NCBI GenBank assembly: GCA_945862535.1
Contig: CAMAYG010000013.1
Location: forward strand, 1 to 45,474
Source of the DNA: Rickettsia typhi
GTDB lineage: Bacteria; Pseudomonadota; Alphaproteobacteria; Rickettsiales; UBA1997
Direction of reading: 5' to 3'
DNA length: 45,474 nucleotides
The notes beneath the pieces are model-generated. The model saw only the letters and a program-made list of their open reading frames with translations, was not told the origin of the DNA and searched no databases. This document shows positions 18,408-26,564 of this stretch, one piece after another. A program made the translations under genes and the position numbers. The first letter of the stretch is position 1; every line of letters starts with the position of its first letter.

Positions 18408-19313
18408 TTAGTGATGATGGAGGGTTGATTCACTTTTCATGTCTTGTATTTCTTGGGAATAGCCTTGTTTTACTGAGTTTACTTTTATCATTCTGCGATT
18501 GTTGTTGCATTTTTCAAAATTATGGGGATAGCTTGATGATGCCCCCAGCCCTCCTCTACCATAACAAGCTCTAAAATCTTTACCTCCTAATCGTGTGTCA
18601 ATTGATTCACTTTCTATGTCTTGTATTTCTTGGGAATCGTTGAGTTGTATTTGGTTTACTTTTTTTGTTTCGTCAAGGGTTTTGAATTTTTCAAACTTAG
18701 ATGCTAACCCACGCCCTTTGTTACTATAACCAGCTTCAAAACGTTTGGATTCTGATTTTTTGTTAGAATTTGATTCTTGATATTGATTTTCTGTAAGAGT
18801 AAGGATGATATCACTTACGCTCACCTCATCTCCAAGATAATTATTGCGGCTTACACCTAAGCGATTAGCATTGAAGCTATTTTTTAGATTTTTCTTAGCA
18901 GAGCCCTTGTCACTAACAGAATTAAAATTAAACTCTTTAGAGGTATTGGACCGCTTTCTTTTATAAACAAGGCTACTGTCTTTTGCTGATGGTTCATCGC
19001 TTTTTGCTGATGCTGATTCGCTTTTGTCAATTCTTGGCTTTGGCTTCTTTTTTGGCTTTACAACTTCTTCTTTGTTGGCTTTAGTTGCAATCGGCTTTTC
19101 TACAATTTTCTGCTGTGAATCTAGGGGGAGAGGTTTGTTTTTTTTAGAATCTGTATCGGGTTGCGGTATTGGCTTTTGAATTGAAGCTTGTTTGTTAGCG
19201 GATTTAATAACCAAGGTATCGATACCAGCAATTAACAAGACAAGAAAAAGTAGCGATGGCGATGCTGTTATTAATGCAACAGCACCAATTATCAAAATAA
19301 AAGGAGCATTCAC
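18408..19313 (-). CDS. Repeat-containing protein with N-terminal membrane segment
   Basis: I recognise no family for this 301-residue protein. Residues 4-35 are strongly hydrophobic (APFILIIGAVALITASPSLL then FLVLLIAGI) and form one or two membrane helices. The rest is Lys/Ser-rich and polar, including KKKPKPRIDKSESASAKSD. The C-terminus has two related units of about 60 residues, each with a FxAxYxxxGxGL motif and ending SQEIQDIESES or SQEIQDMKSES; the matching DNA is visibly duplicated. The start is a GTG at 19313; no ATG is in frame nearby. A promoter matching that of the 1255-residue gene lies 40 nt upstream. It is likely an effector-type or envelope protein. Confidence 0.65.
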   Translation of the reverse strand: MNAPFILIIGAVALITASPSLLFLVLLIAGIDTLVIKSANKQASIQKPIPQPDTDSKKNKPLPLDSQQKIVEKPIATKANKEEVVKPKKKPKPRIDKSESASAKSDEPSAKDSSLVYKRKRSNTSKEFNFNSVSDKGSAKKNLKNSFNANRLGVSRNNYLGDEVSVSDIILTLTENQYQESNSNKKSESKRFEAGYSNKGRGLASKFEKFKTLDETKKVNQIQLNDSQEIQDIESESIDTRLGGKDFRACYGRGGLGASSSYPHNFEKCNNNRRMIKVNSVKQGYSQEIQDMKSESTLHHH

Positions 19314-19352
19314 TGATAAATGGTTTTAAGGTTGTTGCAATTGTTGCTATAT

Positions 19353-19381
19353 TATATTAAAAACCTATTTTTAATCTGCAA
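19353..19381 (-). promoter_or_regulatory. Promoter of the 18.4-19.3 kb gene
   Basis: The minus strand reads TTGCAG, 17 nt, AATATA (overlapping TATAAT), with the surrounding AATTGTTGCAGATTAAAAA identical to the promoter region at 14.3 kb. The start codon follows after about 40 nt. Confidence 0.55.
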
Positions 19382-19404
19382 CAATTATTATTTCTAAATA
19401 TGCT

Positions 19405-19460
19405 CTTCGGCGTTATATTTACGGCTCACAGATCTTCGCAAATTTACGAAGAAGGTGGTG
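19405..19460. repeat. Degenerate palindromic repeat unit
   Basis: CAGATCTTCGCAAATTTACGAAGAAGG is a worn copy of the palindromic unit seen in the 14-16 kb mosaic, lying between the M23 peptidase gene and the effector-like gene promoter. Confidence 0.5.
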
Positions 19461-19469
19461 GCAAAAAAG

Positions 19470-20876
19470 TTAATTAGCACTAGAATTAACTAGGCTTTTT
19501 AACTGATTATCGATTGAATTTTTATTTTCCTTAAACTTTAGCAAAGATTTGCCTAATAAAACAATGCCAGAAACAGATTTTGCTACAGCTGGGTTAATTT
19601 GACTACCGCGATATAATACTTCGAAATGCAAATGTGGCCCTGTCGACCTGCCCGTTGTGCCAACAAAAGCAACAACTTCTCCTTGTTTTACTTTTTGCCC
19701 CGAGGCAATATTTTTTGCAAAACGACTAGCATGAGCATAGGCTGTAGAATATTCGCGATTATGTTTGATTTCGACATAATTGCCATAACCACCCTTGCGA
19801 CCAGCAAAAACCACAACACCACTGCCCGCAGAAAGAATTGGTGTGCCAGTTGGGGCAGCAAAATCTGTGCCCTTGTGCATTTTAGAATAGCCAAGAACGG
19901 GGTGCCTTCTCATGCCAAATGTCGAAGATATTCTTGCTCCGTTAATAGGAGTTTTAAGAAGCGATTTTTTAATACTATTGCCCTTAGAATCGAAATATTC
20001 TATTTTGCCATCGATGTTAAAAGCATAAGTTTCGATAGTTTTTTCTTGTAATTTTAACAAAGAATAAAGAACATTATTTTCTTTAACTTTTTTGCCATTT
20101 TCATCGAATAGGCTTTCTACCAAAATCTCGACTTCGTCATTGCTGTGAAAATCTCGCTGGAAATCTATGTCGTAGGCATAAAGATTAATTAGGCTCATCA
20201 TTGAAGATGCGGTAATTCCTGCTTCGACCCCGTCAACAAATAGTGAATCGGTAATTTTAAAGTGAAATTTTTCGGTTTTTTTGTTAATTTTACGATGCTT
20301 AGCGGTTACCTGAAATTCGCCAGCAATATTTTTAATGACAACTTCTAGGTCGAAGTTATTGTCTAGGGTAATTTGGCGGAAGGTCTTTTTTGTTGTGTTG
20401 GTAAGCGGGTCGGTGATATTTTTTTGACTAATAATTATCGTGTCCTGATTGCTTAGGGTCAATAGATTAAAATGTTGCGACACCTTATTGACAATTTCTT
20501 GAATATTTTCGGCAGGAACACCACTTTCAAGCAAAATGCCGTTTAGAGTATCGCCAGTTTTTATTTGATATTCTTCGTCGAGATCTTCGGCAATTTGCAA
20601 ATTACTCTCTTTGATGTTAATGTTAATTGGATATTCTGCCAAATAATCGTTACTTTGCCAATATTTTGCAGTGTAAGTAAGGATTTTGTAAAAAAGAAAA
20701 CTTGAGATTATAACAATAGAAAATAGGTAAAAAAAACGATAATCGATAACTTTGTTAATTAATTCGACAAGATATGCAGAAAAATTATTGCTTGCAACCG
20801 ACGAAGATTTATTTTTCGCTACATATTTTTTGTTATTAGCTTTTTTTTGGCATTTATTTTTAATAAAGCGAAACAA
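19470..20876 (-). CDS. M23-family murein endopeptidase
   Basis: The 468-residue protein has a basic cytoplasmic N-terminus, one membrane helix at about residues 48-70 (FFYLFSIVIISSFLFYKIL), a LysM/OapA-like segment near 103-150 (YQIKTGDTLNGILLESGVP), and a C-terminal LytM (M23) domain. The zinc-site motifs HKGTDF (near residue 333) and HLHFE are present, with the domain landmarks RISSTFGMRRHPVLGY and GYGNYVEIKHN. It should cut peptide cross-links in peptidoglycan from the periplasmic side, which implies that the organism makes some peptidoglycan. The start is a TTG at 20876; no ATG lies near. It follows the small membrane protein gene on the same strand. Confidence 0.9.
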   Translation of the reverse strand: MFRFIKNKCQKKANNKKYVAKNKSSSVASNNFSAYLVELINKVIDYRFFYLFSIVIISSFLFYKILTYTAKYWQSNDYLAEYPININIKESNLQIAEDLDEEYQIKTGDTLNGILLESGVPAENIQEIVNKVSQHFNLLTLSNQDTIIISQKNITDPLTNTTKKTFRQITLDNNFDLEVVIKNIAGEFQVTAKHRKINKKTEKFHFKITDSLFVDGVEAGITASSMMSLINLYAYDIDFQRDFHSNDEVEILVESLFDENGKKVKENNVLYSLLKLQEKTIETYAFNIDGKIEYFDSKGNSIKKSLLKTPINGARISSTFGMRRHPVLGYSKMHKGTDFAAPTGTPILSAGSGVVVFAGRKGGYGNYVEIKHNREYSTAYAHASRFAKNIASGQKVKQGEVVAFVGTTGRSTGPHLHFEVLYRGSQINPAVAKSVSGIVLLGKSLLKFKENKNSIDNQLKSLVNSSAN

Positions 20877-20933
20877 GGAAAAATAAGTAAAATTAACAAT
20901 TTAATTGTAGGAAATTGCGACTTAGGCAAGACC

Positions 20934-21401
20934 CTAACCAAGAATAATCTGCGAAAAATGGGCGATAAACACAAGATCTATAACAATTAGCACGACATAG
21001 GGGTTAAATTTAAAGATTGATTGTTGAATAAGTAGCTTTCTTAGGAACGGACTGCCCTTTTGTTGCTCTTTTGCTAATATTTTAAGCTTTTCTTCTTTAC
21101 TTAGCTTTAATTTTTTAGGTTTAATTTTTTTTACTTCAATAATGTGCCAAATCAGGTAAAACAATAAGGCAAAGCTAATGGTAATGTCGAAAAAACTAGG
21201 GGTAAATCTAAGAATTTTTGCAGAAATCATTGCCAAAAGATAGACAGGGGCACCCCATATAAAGGCAAGGCTATTTATTGTTTTAGGATATTGCGAAACT
21301 TTTTCTAGCAAGAGGAAAATTTTCTTAACAAGGGTAAGTAATCTTCCTAAGGCTTTATTGCTAGTGATTTTAAGATTTGTTGCGATCTGCTGGTAATTCA
21401 T
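20934..21401 (-). CDS. Small membrane protein, unknown function
   Basis: This 155-residue protein has no family that I recognise. Three hydrophobic segments are evident: SLAFIWGAPVYLLAMISA, TISFALLFYLIWHIIEV and YVVLIVIDLVFIAHFSQIIL. Between the second and third is a very basic Lys-rich stretch (KKIKPKKLKLSKEEKLKI). The ATG at 21401 begins 1 nt after the nuoC stop codon; a TTG at 21434 inside nuoC would add 11 residues. It occupies the place where nuoD follows nuoC in most alphaproteobacteria, so it is probably co-transcribed with nuoABC. A complex I role is not supported by sequence. Confidence 0.75.
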   Translation of the reverse strand: MNYQQIATNLKITSNKALGRLLTLVKKIFLLLEKVSQYPKTINSLAFIWGAPVYLLAMISAKILRFTPSFFDITISFALLFYLIWHIIEVKKIKPKKLKLSKEEKLKILAKEQQKGSPFLRKLLIQQSIFKFNPYVVLIVIDLVFIAHFSQIILG

Positions 21402-21402
21402 A

Positions 21403-22002
21403 TTAGTTAGTTTTGTTGTTGTAATTAGGGCCAAACCACGGCGAAGAGAAGTCGAATTTGCGGAATTCTTGACTTAAAAACACGGGTTCTTTAACAATTT
21501 CTTTTATTGTTGGGTCGTATCGGAGTTGGTAATTGCCTGTAAGCGGGAAGTCTTTTCTTAGCGGATAGCCTTCGAAGCCGTAATCGGTAAGGATTCTCCT
21601 TAGGTCTGGGTGATTATTAAAGCTAATGCCATACATATCGAAAGCTTCTCGCTCGTACCAATTGGCATTAAGAAATGCCGAAGTTGCACTAGCAATAGCT
21701 TCGTTTTCTGCAAGATATGTTTTGATGGTTAGGCGGTGATTTAACTTGTAGCTAAGCAAATTATAGACAACGGCGAATCTTTTTGGATAATCGAGCGACA
21801 AGCCATCTATTGCAAAAAGGTCGACTAAGGTGCGATAACGAAGATTAGGATTATTTTTGCAAAAATCTAGAGCGGTTAATATTGCACTAGATTCTACTTC
21901 GATAATAAGATTGTCGCAAGAAGTAGCGATATTGCTAATGGCAAAATCTTGCTGACTGTCTAGTTGAGCTTTGATGATATTGCTTAGGTCTGGTTGGTTC
22001 AT
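21403..22002 (-). CDS. nuoC: NADH-quinone oxidoreductase subunit C
   Basis: NuoC is the 30-kDa peripheral subunit of respiratory complex I. The 199-residue protein has the family signature WYEREAFDMYGISFNNHPDL, followed by RRILTDYGFEGYPLRKDFPL, and ends with QEFRKFDFSSPW. It is a free-standing NuoC, not the NuoCD fusion found in enterics. It starts at the ATG at 22002, 17 nt after the nuoB stop codon. Confidence 0.96.
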   Translation of the reverse strand: MNQPDLSNIIKAQLDSQQDFAISNIATSCDNLIIEVESSAILTALDFCKNNPNLRYRTLVDLFAIDGLSLDYPKRFAVVYNLLSYKLNHRLTIKTYLAENEAIASATSAFLNANWYEREAFDMYGISFNNHPDLRRILTDYGFEGYPLRKDFPLTGNYQLRYDPTIKEIVKEPVFLSQEFRKFDFSSPWFGPNYNNKTN

Positions 22003-22019
22003 ATCTGCTTTATTTGGGG

Positions 22020-22541
22020 TTAAGATCGGTCAAAGGTGCCAGTTCTGTTGATTTTTCGTTGCAATACTGTAATGCCATATAATAATGCTTCTGCGGTTGG
22101 CGGGCAACCCGGAACATAGACATCGACAGGAATAATGTTGTCGCAACCACGAACTACAGCATAGGAATAGTGGTAATAGCCACCACCATTGGCACAGCTC
22201 CCCATAGAAATAACATAACGAGGCTCGGCCATTTGGTCGTAGACTTTTCTAAGGGCAGAGGCCATTTTGTTGGTAAGAGTTCCTGCGACAATCATAACAT
22301 CGGACTGGCGAGGCGAAGGGCGAAATATGACCCCGAATTTATCGAGATCGTAACGGCTAGCGGCAGTTTGCATCATTTCGACGGCACAACAAGCAAGGCC
22401 AAAGGTCATTGGCCACAAAGAGCCCGAGCGGGCCCAATTTGCTAGGTCGTCGAGCTTGGCGGTAATAAAACCGCGATTATTAATGGTTTGCTCGAAATCT
22501 TGGAGTAGAGAATCGGGGTTGTTAGAATTGATTAACGGCAT
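22020..22541 (-). CDS. nuoB: NADH-quinone oxidoreductase subunit B
   Basis: NuoB carries the N2 iron-sulfur cluster that passes electrons to quinone. The 173-residue protein has all four cluster cysteines: the adjacent pair in [11 protein letters not shown], one in [20 protein letters not shown] and one in [11 protein letters not shown]. It also has the typical [18 protein letters not shown]. It starts at the ATG at 22541. It belongs to a nuoA-nuoB-nuoC unit on the minus strand, with 71 bp between the nuoA stop and this start. Confidence 0.97.
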   Translation of the reverse strand: MPLINSNNPDSLLQDFEQTINNRGFITAKLDDLANWARSGSLWPMTFGLACCAVEMMQTAASRYDLDKFGVIFRPSPRQSDVMIVAGTLTNKMASALRKVYDQMAEPRYVISMGSCANGGGYYHYSYAVVRGCDNIIPVDVYVPGCPPTAEALLYGITVLQRKINRTGTFDRS

Positions 22542-22612
22542 TTTATAATTGATAGATTGAATATGAGGCTAGATTATTGCAACTAAGGCTATTTCTGAAG
22601 CTGGCTTTGCGG

Positions 22613-23056
22613 TTATTTCCAGTCTAGGGCTCCTTTTCGCCATTCGTAAATAAAGCCAATAGTTAATAGGGTAAGAAAGATCATCATTGAATAAAAGCCA
22701 AATAAACCGATGTTTTTAAGGCTTACCGCCCAAGGAAAAAGGAAGGCGATCTCGAGGTCGAAAATAATGAAAAGAATTGCCACCAAATAAAACTGAACCT
22801 CGAACTTGTGCCGTATTTTTGGCGAACCTTCAAAACCGCATTCATAAGTAGAATTTTTCTGAGAATCGGGATTCATTTTGTTGATAATAAAAGGAATTGC
22901 AATAATAATTACCGACAAACCAAATGCCAAACAAAGAAAAATAAGGATTGGCAGGTATTGCACAACTGCAGGGTCGATTACTTGGCTAATAGCATTAACA
23001 TTAGCGATATTATCGACAAAATTATTATTGGCAGAATCTATTAATTGATTTTTCAT
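22613..23056 (-). CDS. nuoA: NADH-quinone oxidoreductase subunit A
   Basis: NuoA is a small membrane subunit of complex I. The 147-residue protein has three membrane helices (YLPILIFLCLAFGLSVIIIA, the segment around VQFYLVAILFIIFDLEIAFL, and YSMMIFLTLLTIGFIYEW). It also has the conserved ECGFEG loop and FDLEIAFLFPWA. I chose the ATG at 23056 (MKNQLID): a frame up to 23128 is open, but its extra 24 residues do not resemble the family. It heads the nuoABC unit. Confidence 0.94.
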   Translation of the reverse strand: MKNQLIDSANNNFVDNIANVNAISQVIDPAVVQYLPILIFLCLAFGLSVIIIAIPFIINKMNPDSQKNSTYECGFEGSPKIRHKFEVQFYLVAILFIIFDLEIAFLFPWAVSLKNIGLFGFYSMMIFLTLLTIGFIYEWRKGALDWK

Positions 23057-23147
23057 TGATAAAATAATTTTACTAAAATTGCTGTAAAGTAGCCTAAATG
23101 GGCTGTTTTTAAAACTTCTTCGAAACATTTCTCTCGAAAAAGTGCCC

Positions 23148-23185
23148 TCGATTATTTAACATCGATTATTTTAGATCGATTATTT
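23148..23185. repeat. Three 14-bp-spaced direct repeats upstream of nuoA
   Basis: TCGATTATTT occurs at 23148, 23162 and 23176, an exact 14-bp period, about 90-130 bp before the nuoA start and beyond the end of dnaJ. Such phased direct repeats can be regulator sites, but no known consensus matches. Confidence 0.5.
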
Positions 23186-23206
23186 TACTAAGGCACCGAT
23201 TTTATA

Positions 23207-23252
23207 AAATAAATTAAAGCAATAAAAATGCAAAAACTATTTTAATTTATTT
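23207..23252 (-). terminator. AT-only hairpin after dnaJ
   Basis: A 12-bp inverted repeat (AAATAAATTAAA and its complement) with a 22-nt loop lies 20 bp beyond the dnaJ stop codon. The stem contains no G or C and the tail is only moderately T-rich, so termination is uncertain. Confidence 0.35.
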
Positions 23253-23272
23253 TGAGCTTTTAATGATTTAAT

Positions 23273-24409
23273 TTATTTAAAGAAGTCTGATATTTTCTGA
23301 AAAAACCCTTCTGATTTTGGGTTATTTTTTTCGTTTTTCATTAAGAGATCGAGCTTTTGCAACAAATCTCTTTCTTCGGCAGAAAGCTTTACAGGGGTTT
23401 CAATATTGACTTTAACATACATATCGCCTCTTCGACCTCCAGAGTTAAGAACCGACATTCCTTTGCCTTTAAGGCGGAATTGATCGTGATTTTGCGAACC
23501 TTCTTTGATGGTAACCTTTGCCCTAGTGCCCTCTATCGTTGGGATTTCTATTTCGCCACCAAGAGCCGCGGTTGTAAATAGGATTGGCATTTCAAAAAAT
23601 ATGTCATCTTCTTGCCGTTGAAAGAATTGATGTTTTTTTACCGAAATAAACACGAAAAGGTCTCCCGAGGAACCGCCCCTTAGTCCGGCTTCGCCCTCGC
23701 CAGCAACTTTCATTCTAGAACCTTCGTCGATACCTGCAGGAATTTTTACTGTAATGCTTTTTTGCTGATTAACCCTGCCCGAACCACTGCATTTTCGACA
23801 AGGGTTTTTGATTATTTGCCCACTGCCCTGACAGCCAGTGCAAGATCTTTCGACAATAAAAAAGCCTTGTTGAGCCCTAACCTTACCGCTACCGCCACAT
23901 TGGTGACAATTGGCAGGAGCCTCTCCACTTAGGGCTCCAGAGCCACTGCAAGAATCGCAACGGCATGGAATATTGTAGGAAATTGTTGTTGAGGTGCCAG
24001 CAAAAGCCTCTTCTAGCGAAATAGTAAGATTGTAGCGAACATCTGAGCCTCGCTGAGCGGAGCTCCGTTTTTTGCCACCTTTGGCTCCGTTATCGCCAAA
24101 AATATCGGCAAAATTGCCAAAAATATCGCTAAAATCAAAGCCCGATTCGTTAAAACCGCTATTGCCGTTAGATCCGCCACCTTCAAATGCCTGATGACCG
24201 TAGCGGTCGTAGGCGGATCTTTTTTGATCGTCTTTTAAGGTTTCGTAGGCCTCGCTTATTTCTTTAAACTTTTTTTCCGCTTCTTTGTTGTTCGGGTTGC
24301 GATCTGGGTGATGTTGCATCGCTAATTTGCGATATGATTTTTTAATTTCATCGGCAGAAGCATTTTTAGCAACACCTAGTAGATCGTAGTAATCTGCTTT
24401 ATTTGACAT
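23273..24409 (-). CDS. dnaJ: Chaperone protein DnaJ
   Basis: DnaJ stimulates the DnaK ATPase and delivers unfolded substrates. The 378-residue protein has the J domain with HPD at residues 34-36, a Gly/Phe-rich linker ([19 protein letters not shown]), and four zinc-binding CxxCxGxG repeats ([32 protein letters not shown]). The C-terminal substrate domain includes [17 protein letters not shown] and [12 protein letters not shown]. It is a complete type I DnaJ. The ATG is at 24409. dnaK, its usual partner gene, is not adjacent. A sigma-32-like promoter candidate lies about 50-70 bp upstream. Confidence 0.97.
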   Translation of the reverse strand: MSNKADYYDLLGVAKNASADEIKKSYRKLAMQHHPDRNPNNKEAEKKFKEISEAYETLKDDQKRSAYDRYGHQAFEGGGSNGNSGFNESGFDFSDIFGNFADIFGDNGAKGGKKRSSAQRGSDVRYNLTISLEEAFAGTSTTISYNIPCRCDSCSGSGALSGEAPANCHQCGGSGKVRAQQGFFIVERSCTGCQGSGQIIKNPCRKCSGSGRVNQQKSITVKIPAGIDEGSRMKVAGEGEAGLRGGSSGDLFVFISVKKHQFFQRQEDDIFFEMPILFTTAALGGEIEIPTIEGTRAKVTIKEGSQNHDQFRLKGKGMSVLNSGGRRGDMYVKVNIETPVKLSAEERDLLQKLDLLMKNEKNNPKSEGFFQKISDFFK

Positions 24410-24454
24410 AATTGATTTGAAAATTGCTATTTTAACTATAATTTTAAGTTATAT

Positions 24455-24480
24455 TTAATGACGATAAGTTATTTTTCAAG
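24455..24480 (-). promoter_or_regulatory. Heat-shock-type promoter candidate for dnaJ
   Basis: The minus strand reads CTTGAAA, 12 nt, TCATTAA, which resembles the RpoH consensus (CTTGAAA...CCCATNT) with a partial -10 match. It lies 46-71 bp before the dnaJ start. The gene's role makes heat-shock control plausible. Confidence 0.4.
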
Positions 24481-24500
24481 AACTATTTACTGTCTTTAGC

Positions 24501-24529
24501 AATTTGTTTAAAACAAATAACTATTGACA
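24501..24529 (+). promoter_or_regulatory. Palindrome and -35-like box before the methyltransferase
   Basis: An ATTTGTTT-A-AAACAAAT palindrome (8-bp arms, 1-nt centre) at about 24502-24518 is followed by TTGACA at 24524-24529. A well-spaced -10 box is not obvious. The palindrome could be an operator in the divergent dnaJ/methyltransferase region. Confidence 0.3.
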
Positions 24530-24596
24530 TTAGCTAAGGAAAGTAAAAAAATACTAAAATCGTTGATTGTCCGTCTATAAAACACTAAATTAAACA

Positions 24597-25514
24597 TTGA
24601 AAAACCCTAATTTGCTTGGCAAAAAAACTAACAACCGCGAACAGATTCAGAATTTCTCGAAGCAAAGTAAATTATATAACAATTTGGCATTGGTGCAAAA
24701 GCAATCGGCAAATCATTTGCTAGATTACATTTCTTCCAATAATCAAAATTTAAAAGAGCTGATTATTGCCAAAACAGAACTTAATATGCTCGATCTTGGT
24801 GCTGGAACCGGCTTTATTTACAATGAAATTTGCCTAAGTGAAGCATTTGCCAGCCTTATCGCAAAGGCTAATTACGATTTTTATGAAATAGATTTATCTT
24901 TGGCGATGCTAAAAAAAAGAGAAGATTTTACTCTAAAAGAAAAGCTAGAAAAAGAGCCAAATAATCGCAATATTAGCCGTGCAAAACATTATATACAAAT
25001 TAATGCCGATTGTTGCCAATTGCCCTTTTTGCCAAATAAATTCAACATTATTTTCTCTAATTTTGCCTTGCATTGGGTAGAATTATCGGAGTCTTTTTGG
25101 CGAAATATTGCTAATTTTTGCACAAGAGACGGCTTGATGTTTCTTACTATTCCTGTAGCAAATAGCCTTAGCAACCTTGCTGAATCTAGCTTGATTAGCG
25201 GTTGTAATTTCTCATTTTATAACTTTCCAACAGCGGAAAAAATATTACAAAACATTACTCAAAGCCAAGTCTGGCAAATTATTAATTATCAAGAAAAAAC
25301 ATTATATCAAGAAAATTTAAGCGGGGTCGAGGCGATTCATAAAATCAAAAATTTTGGCGGAAATATTAGCAATATTAATACTTTGGGCAAAAGAAAAAAT
25401 ATCACAAAAAAGCAAATCGAAGCTTTTAACAACTTGTTTCTAGCCAATTTTAAATTAAAAACCAATTGGGAAATGCTGTTTCTTTTACTAAAAAATAACA
25501 AAACTACGAGCTGA
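24597..25514 (+). CDS. Class I SAM-dependent methyltransferase
   Basis: The 305-residue protein has the class I methyltransferase fold. Motif I is LDLGAGTGFIY from residue 65, an acidic motif II is in YEIDLSLAML, NADCCQLPF precedes motif IV, and FNIIFSNFALHWV is the motif IV/V region. The ALHW signature is typical of BioC (malonyl-ACP methyl ester formation in biotin synthesis) and of the alphaproteobacterial and mitochondrial complex I assembly factor group (NDUFAF5). I cannot choose between them. No other biotin gene is here, whereas nuoABC lies just across dnaJ. The start is a TTG at 24597; the first in-frame ATG would cut into motif I, so TTG is preferred. Confidence 0.8.
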   Translation: MKNPNLLGKKTNNREQIQNFSKQSKLYNNLALVQKQSANHLLDYISSNNQNLKELIIAKTELNMLDLGAGTGFIYNEICLSEAFASLIAKANYDFYEIDLSLAMLKKREDFTLKEKLEKEPNNRNISRAKHYIQINADCCQLPFLPNKFNIIFSNFALHWVELSESFWRNIANFCTRDGLMFLTIPVANSLSNLAESSLISGCNFSFYNFPTAEKILQNITQSQVWQIINYQEKTLYQENLSGVEAIHKIKNFGGNISNINTLGKRKNITKKQIEAFNNLFLANFKLKTNWEMLFLLLKNNKTTS

Positions 25515-25920
25515 GGTTGATTTATTTCTGCTGATCTTCGCAGGCTTCGTGGTGAGTATTTCTGTTAATAATAATTTTGCTTTGCGATTATGGATCTTCG
25601 CAACTTCGCGCGAAGATGACAAGGGAGATCGTGCGAAGATGACGGTATTTCCAACCCTCCCCTTCCCGGGAGGGTAGAATTTGCTGGCAAATTCTGGGAG
25701 GGGTCAGAAGTATTTTCAACAAAATTAGGGCTAAGGTTGTGATGAGTTTTCCGACCCCGCCCCGCATCGCCAAAAAGTTGGCTCTGCGACCATCCCGGGA
25801 AGGGGAGGGTTGTTAGACCGACCTTTTATTGCCGTAAAACCGCCCATCGCCCCCTTCGGACTCCTCACAACCGTCATCTTCGCCCGGAAGATCGCGAGGA
25901 TCTATAGATAGTAAATACTT
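25515..25920. repeat. Palindromic repeat cluster with MITE-like insertion
   Basis: This 400-bp stretch without a gene contains GATCTTCGCAACTTCGCGCGAAGATGAC-type palindromes (about 25590-25650). Next comes a MITE-like element at 25653-25811, then the flank block TTGTTAGACCGACC...TTTTATTGCCGTAAAACCGCCC found beside the 130-bp elements. It closes with GTCATCTTCGCC...GGATCTATAGATAGTAAATAC, a worn copy of the cluster end seen at 10449 and 14370. The 61-codon frame here is repeat translation. Confidence 0.8.
25653..25811. mobile_element. 159-bp MITE-like element with 19-bp inverted ends
   Basis: AACCCTCCCCTTCCCGGGA at 25653-25671 is repeated perfectly inverted at 25793-25811. The interior includes an internal hairpin, AGAATTTGCTGGCAAATTCT. 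It has no coding capacity. It is inserted within the palindromic cluster and is unrelated in sequence to the 130-bp family. Confidence 0.7.
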
Positions 25921-25925
25921 AGGCC

Positions 25926-26465
25926 TTAGAATTTATCATTTGGCATTATGAAATGCCCCGTATATGATGTTGTGACTATTTTGCTTTCTTTGGTATTAAG
26001 GTCAAAAACACGGCAATTATCGATGGGATTAGAGTAGAGATGCAAGGTTATCATGTTGCCATTGCCAATATTTTGTAGAGAATGCAGGGCTATCTGATCG
26101 TTCATATAAGCATTATCACCGCTATTAAAAATCTTTTTTTCAAGCATTTGTAACTTTCCGTCTGAATCTAGAGAATAGCTAATTTCTTCGCAATTGCCTT
26201 TCACAACATGCACCCAACAATGCTGGTTATTATGATTGTGAATAGGCGAAATTTGCCCCGGCTGCCAACATAAAAACAATAATTCGTAATTATTGTTGCG
26301 GTAAATCAGGTTACGAGTATAAAAGGAACTGCTCCATTGACAACCAGCCTCGATAATATCAACACGATCGGCATCTAATTCGAATAGCGATAGGATGTTG
26401 CCAAGATTATCTTCGCTTGTTTTGTTTAATTGAGAAATTAACTGACTAAAAGATTTGATTTTCAT
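25926..26465 (-). CDS. Cysteine dioxygenase
   Basis: The enzyme oxidises cysteine to cysteine sulfinate with non-haem iron and O2. The 179-residue cupin has the three iron ligands His76 and His78 (SPIHNHNNQHC) and His128 (ALHSLQN). It has the substrate-binding Tyr49 and Arg51 in YTRNLI, and LHLYSNP with His142 and Tyr144. Cys83 occupies the position of mammalian Cys93, which cross-links to the tyrosine. To my knowledge most bacterial homologues have Gly there, so the sequence looks eukaryote-like. The C-terminus (CRVFDLNTKESKIV) also follows the eukaryotic pattern. It starts at the ATG at 26465 and lies behind a putative sulfate exporter gene and proS, probably in one transcription unit. Confidence 0.9.
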   Translation of the reverse strand: MKIKSFSQLISQLNKTSEDNLGNILSLFELDADRVDIIEAGCQWSSSFYTRNLIYRNNNYELLFLCWQPGQISPIHNHNNQHCWVHVVKGNCEEISYSLDSDGKLQMLEKKIFNSGDNAYMNDQIALHSLQNIGNGNMITLHLYSNPIDNCRVFDLNTKESKIVTTSYTGHFIMPNDKF

Positions 26466-26564
26466 TTGTAAAAATTATAAATAATAAGGTTTCCGCTAAA
26501 TAATAACACTTGATGCAGAATAATTTCTGGTAATGCTAAGCAAGTGATTCTTAAAGCTAGTTCG

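Noticed and set aside
22613-23128. Longer nuoA start at 23128
   Set aside because: The 24 additional residues do not resemble NuoA N-termini; the ATG at 23056 gives the normal length.
25588-25773. 61-codon frame in the MITE-like region
   Set aside because: It spans the repeat cluster and inverted-repeat element, with no ribosome site or family resemblance.
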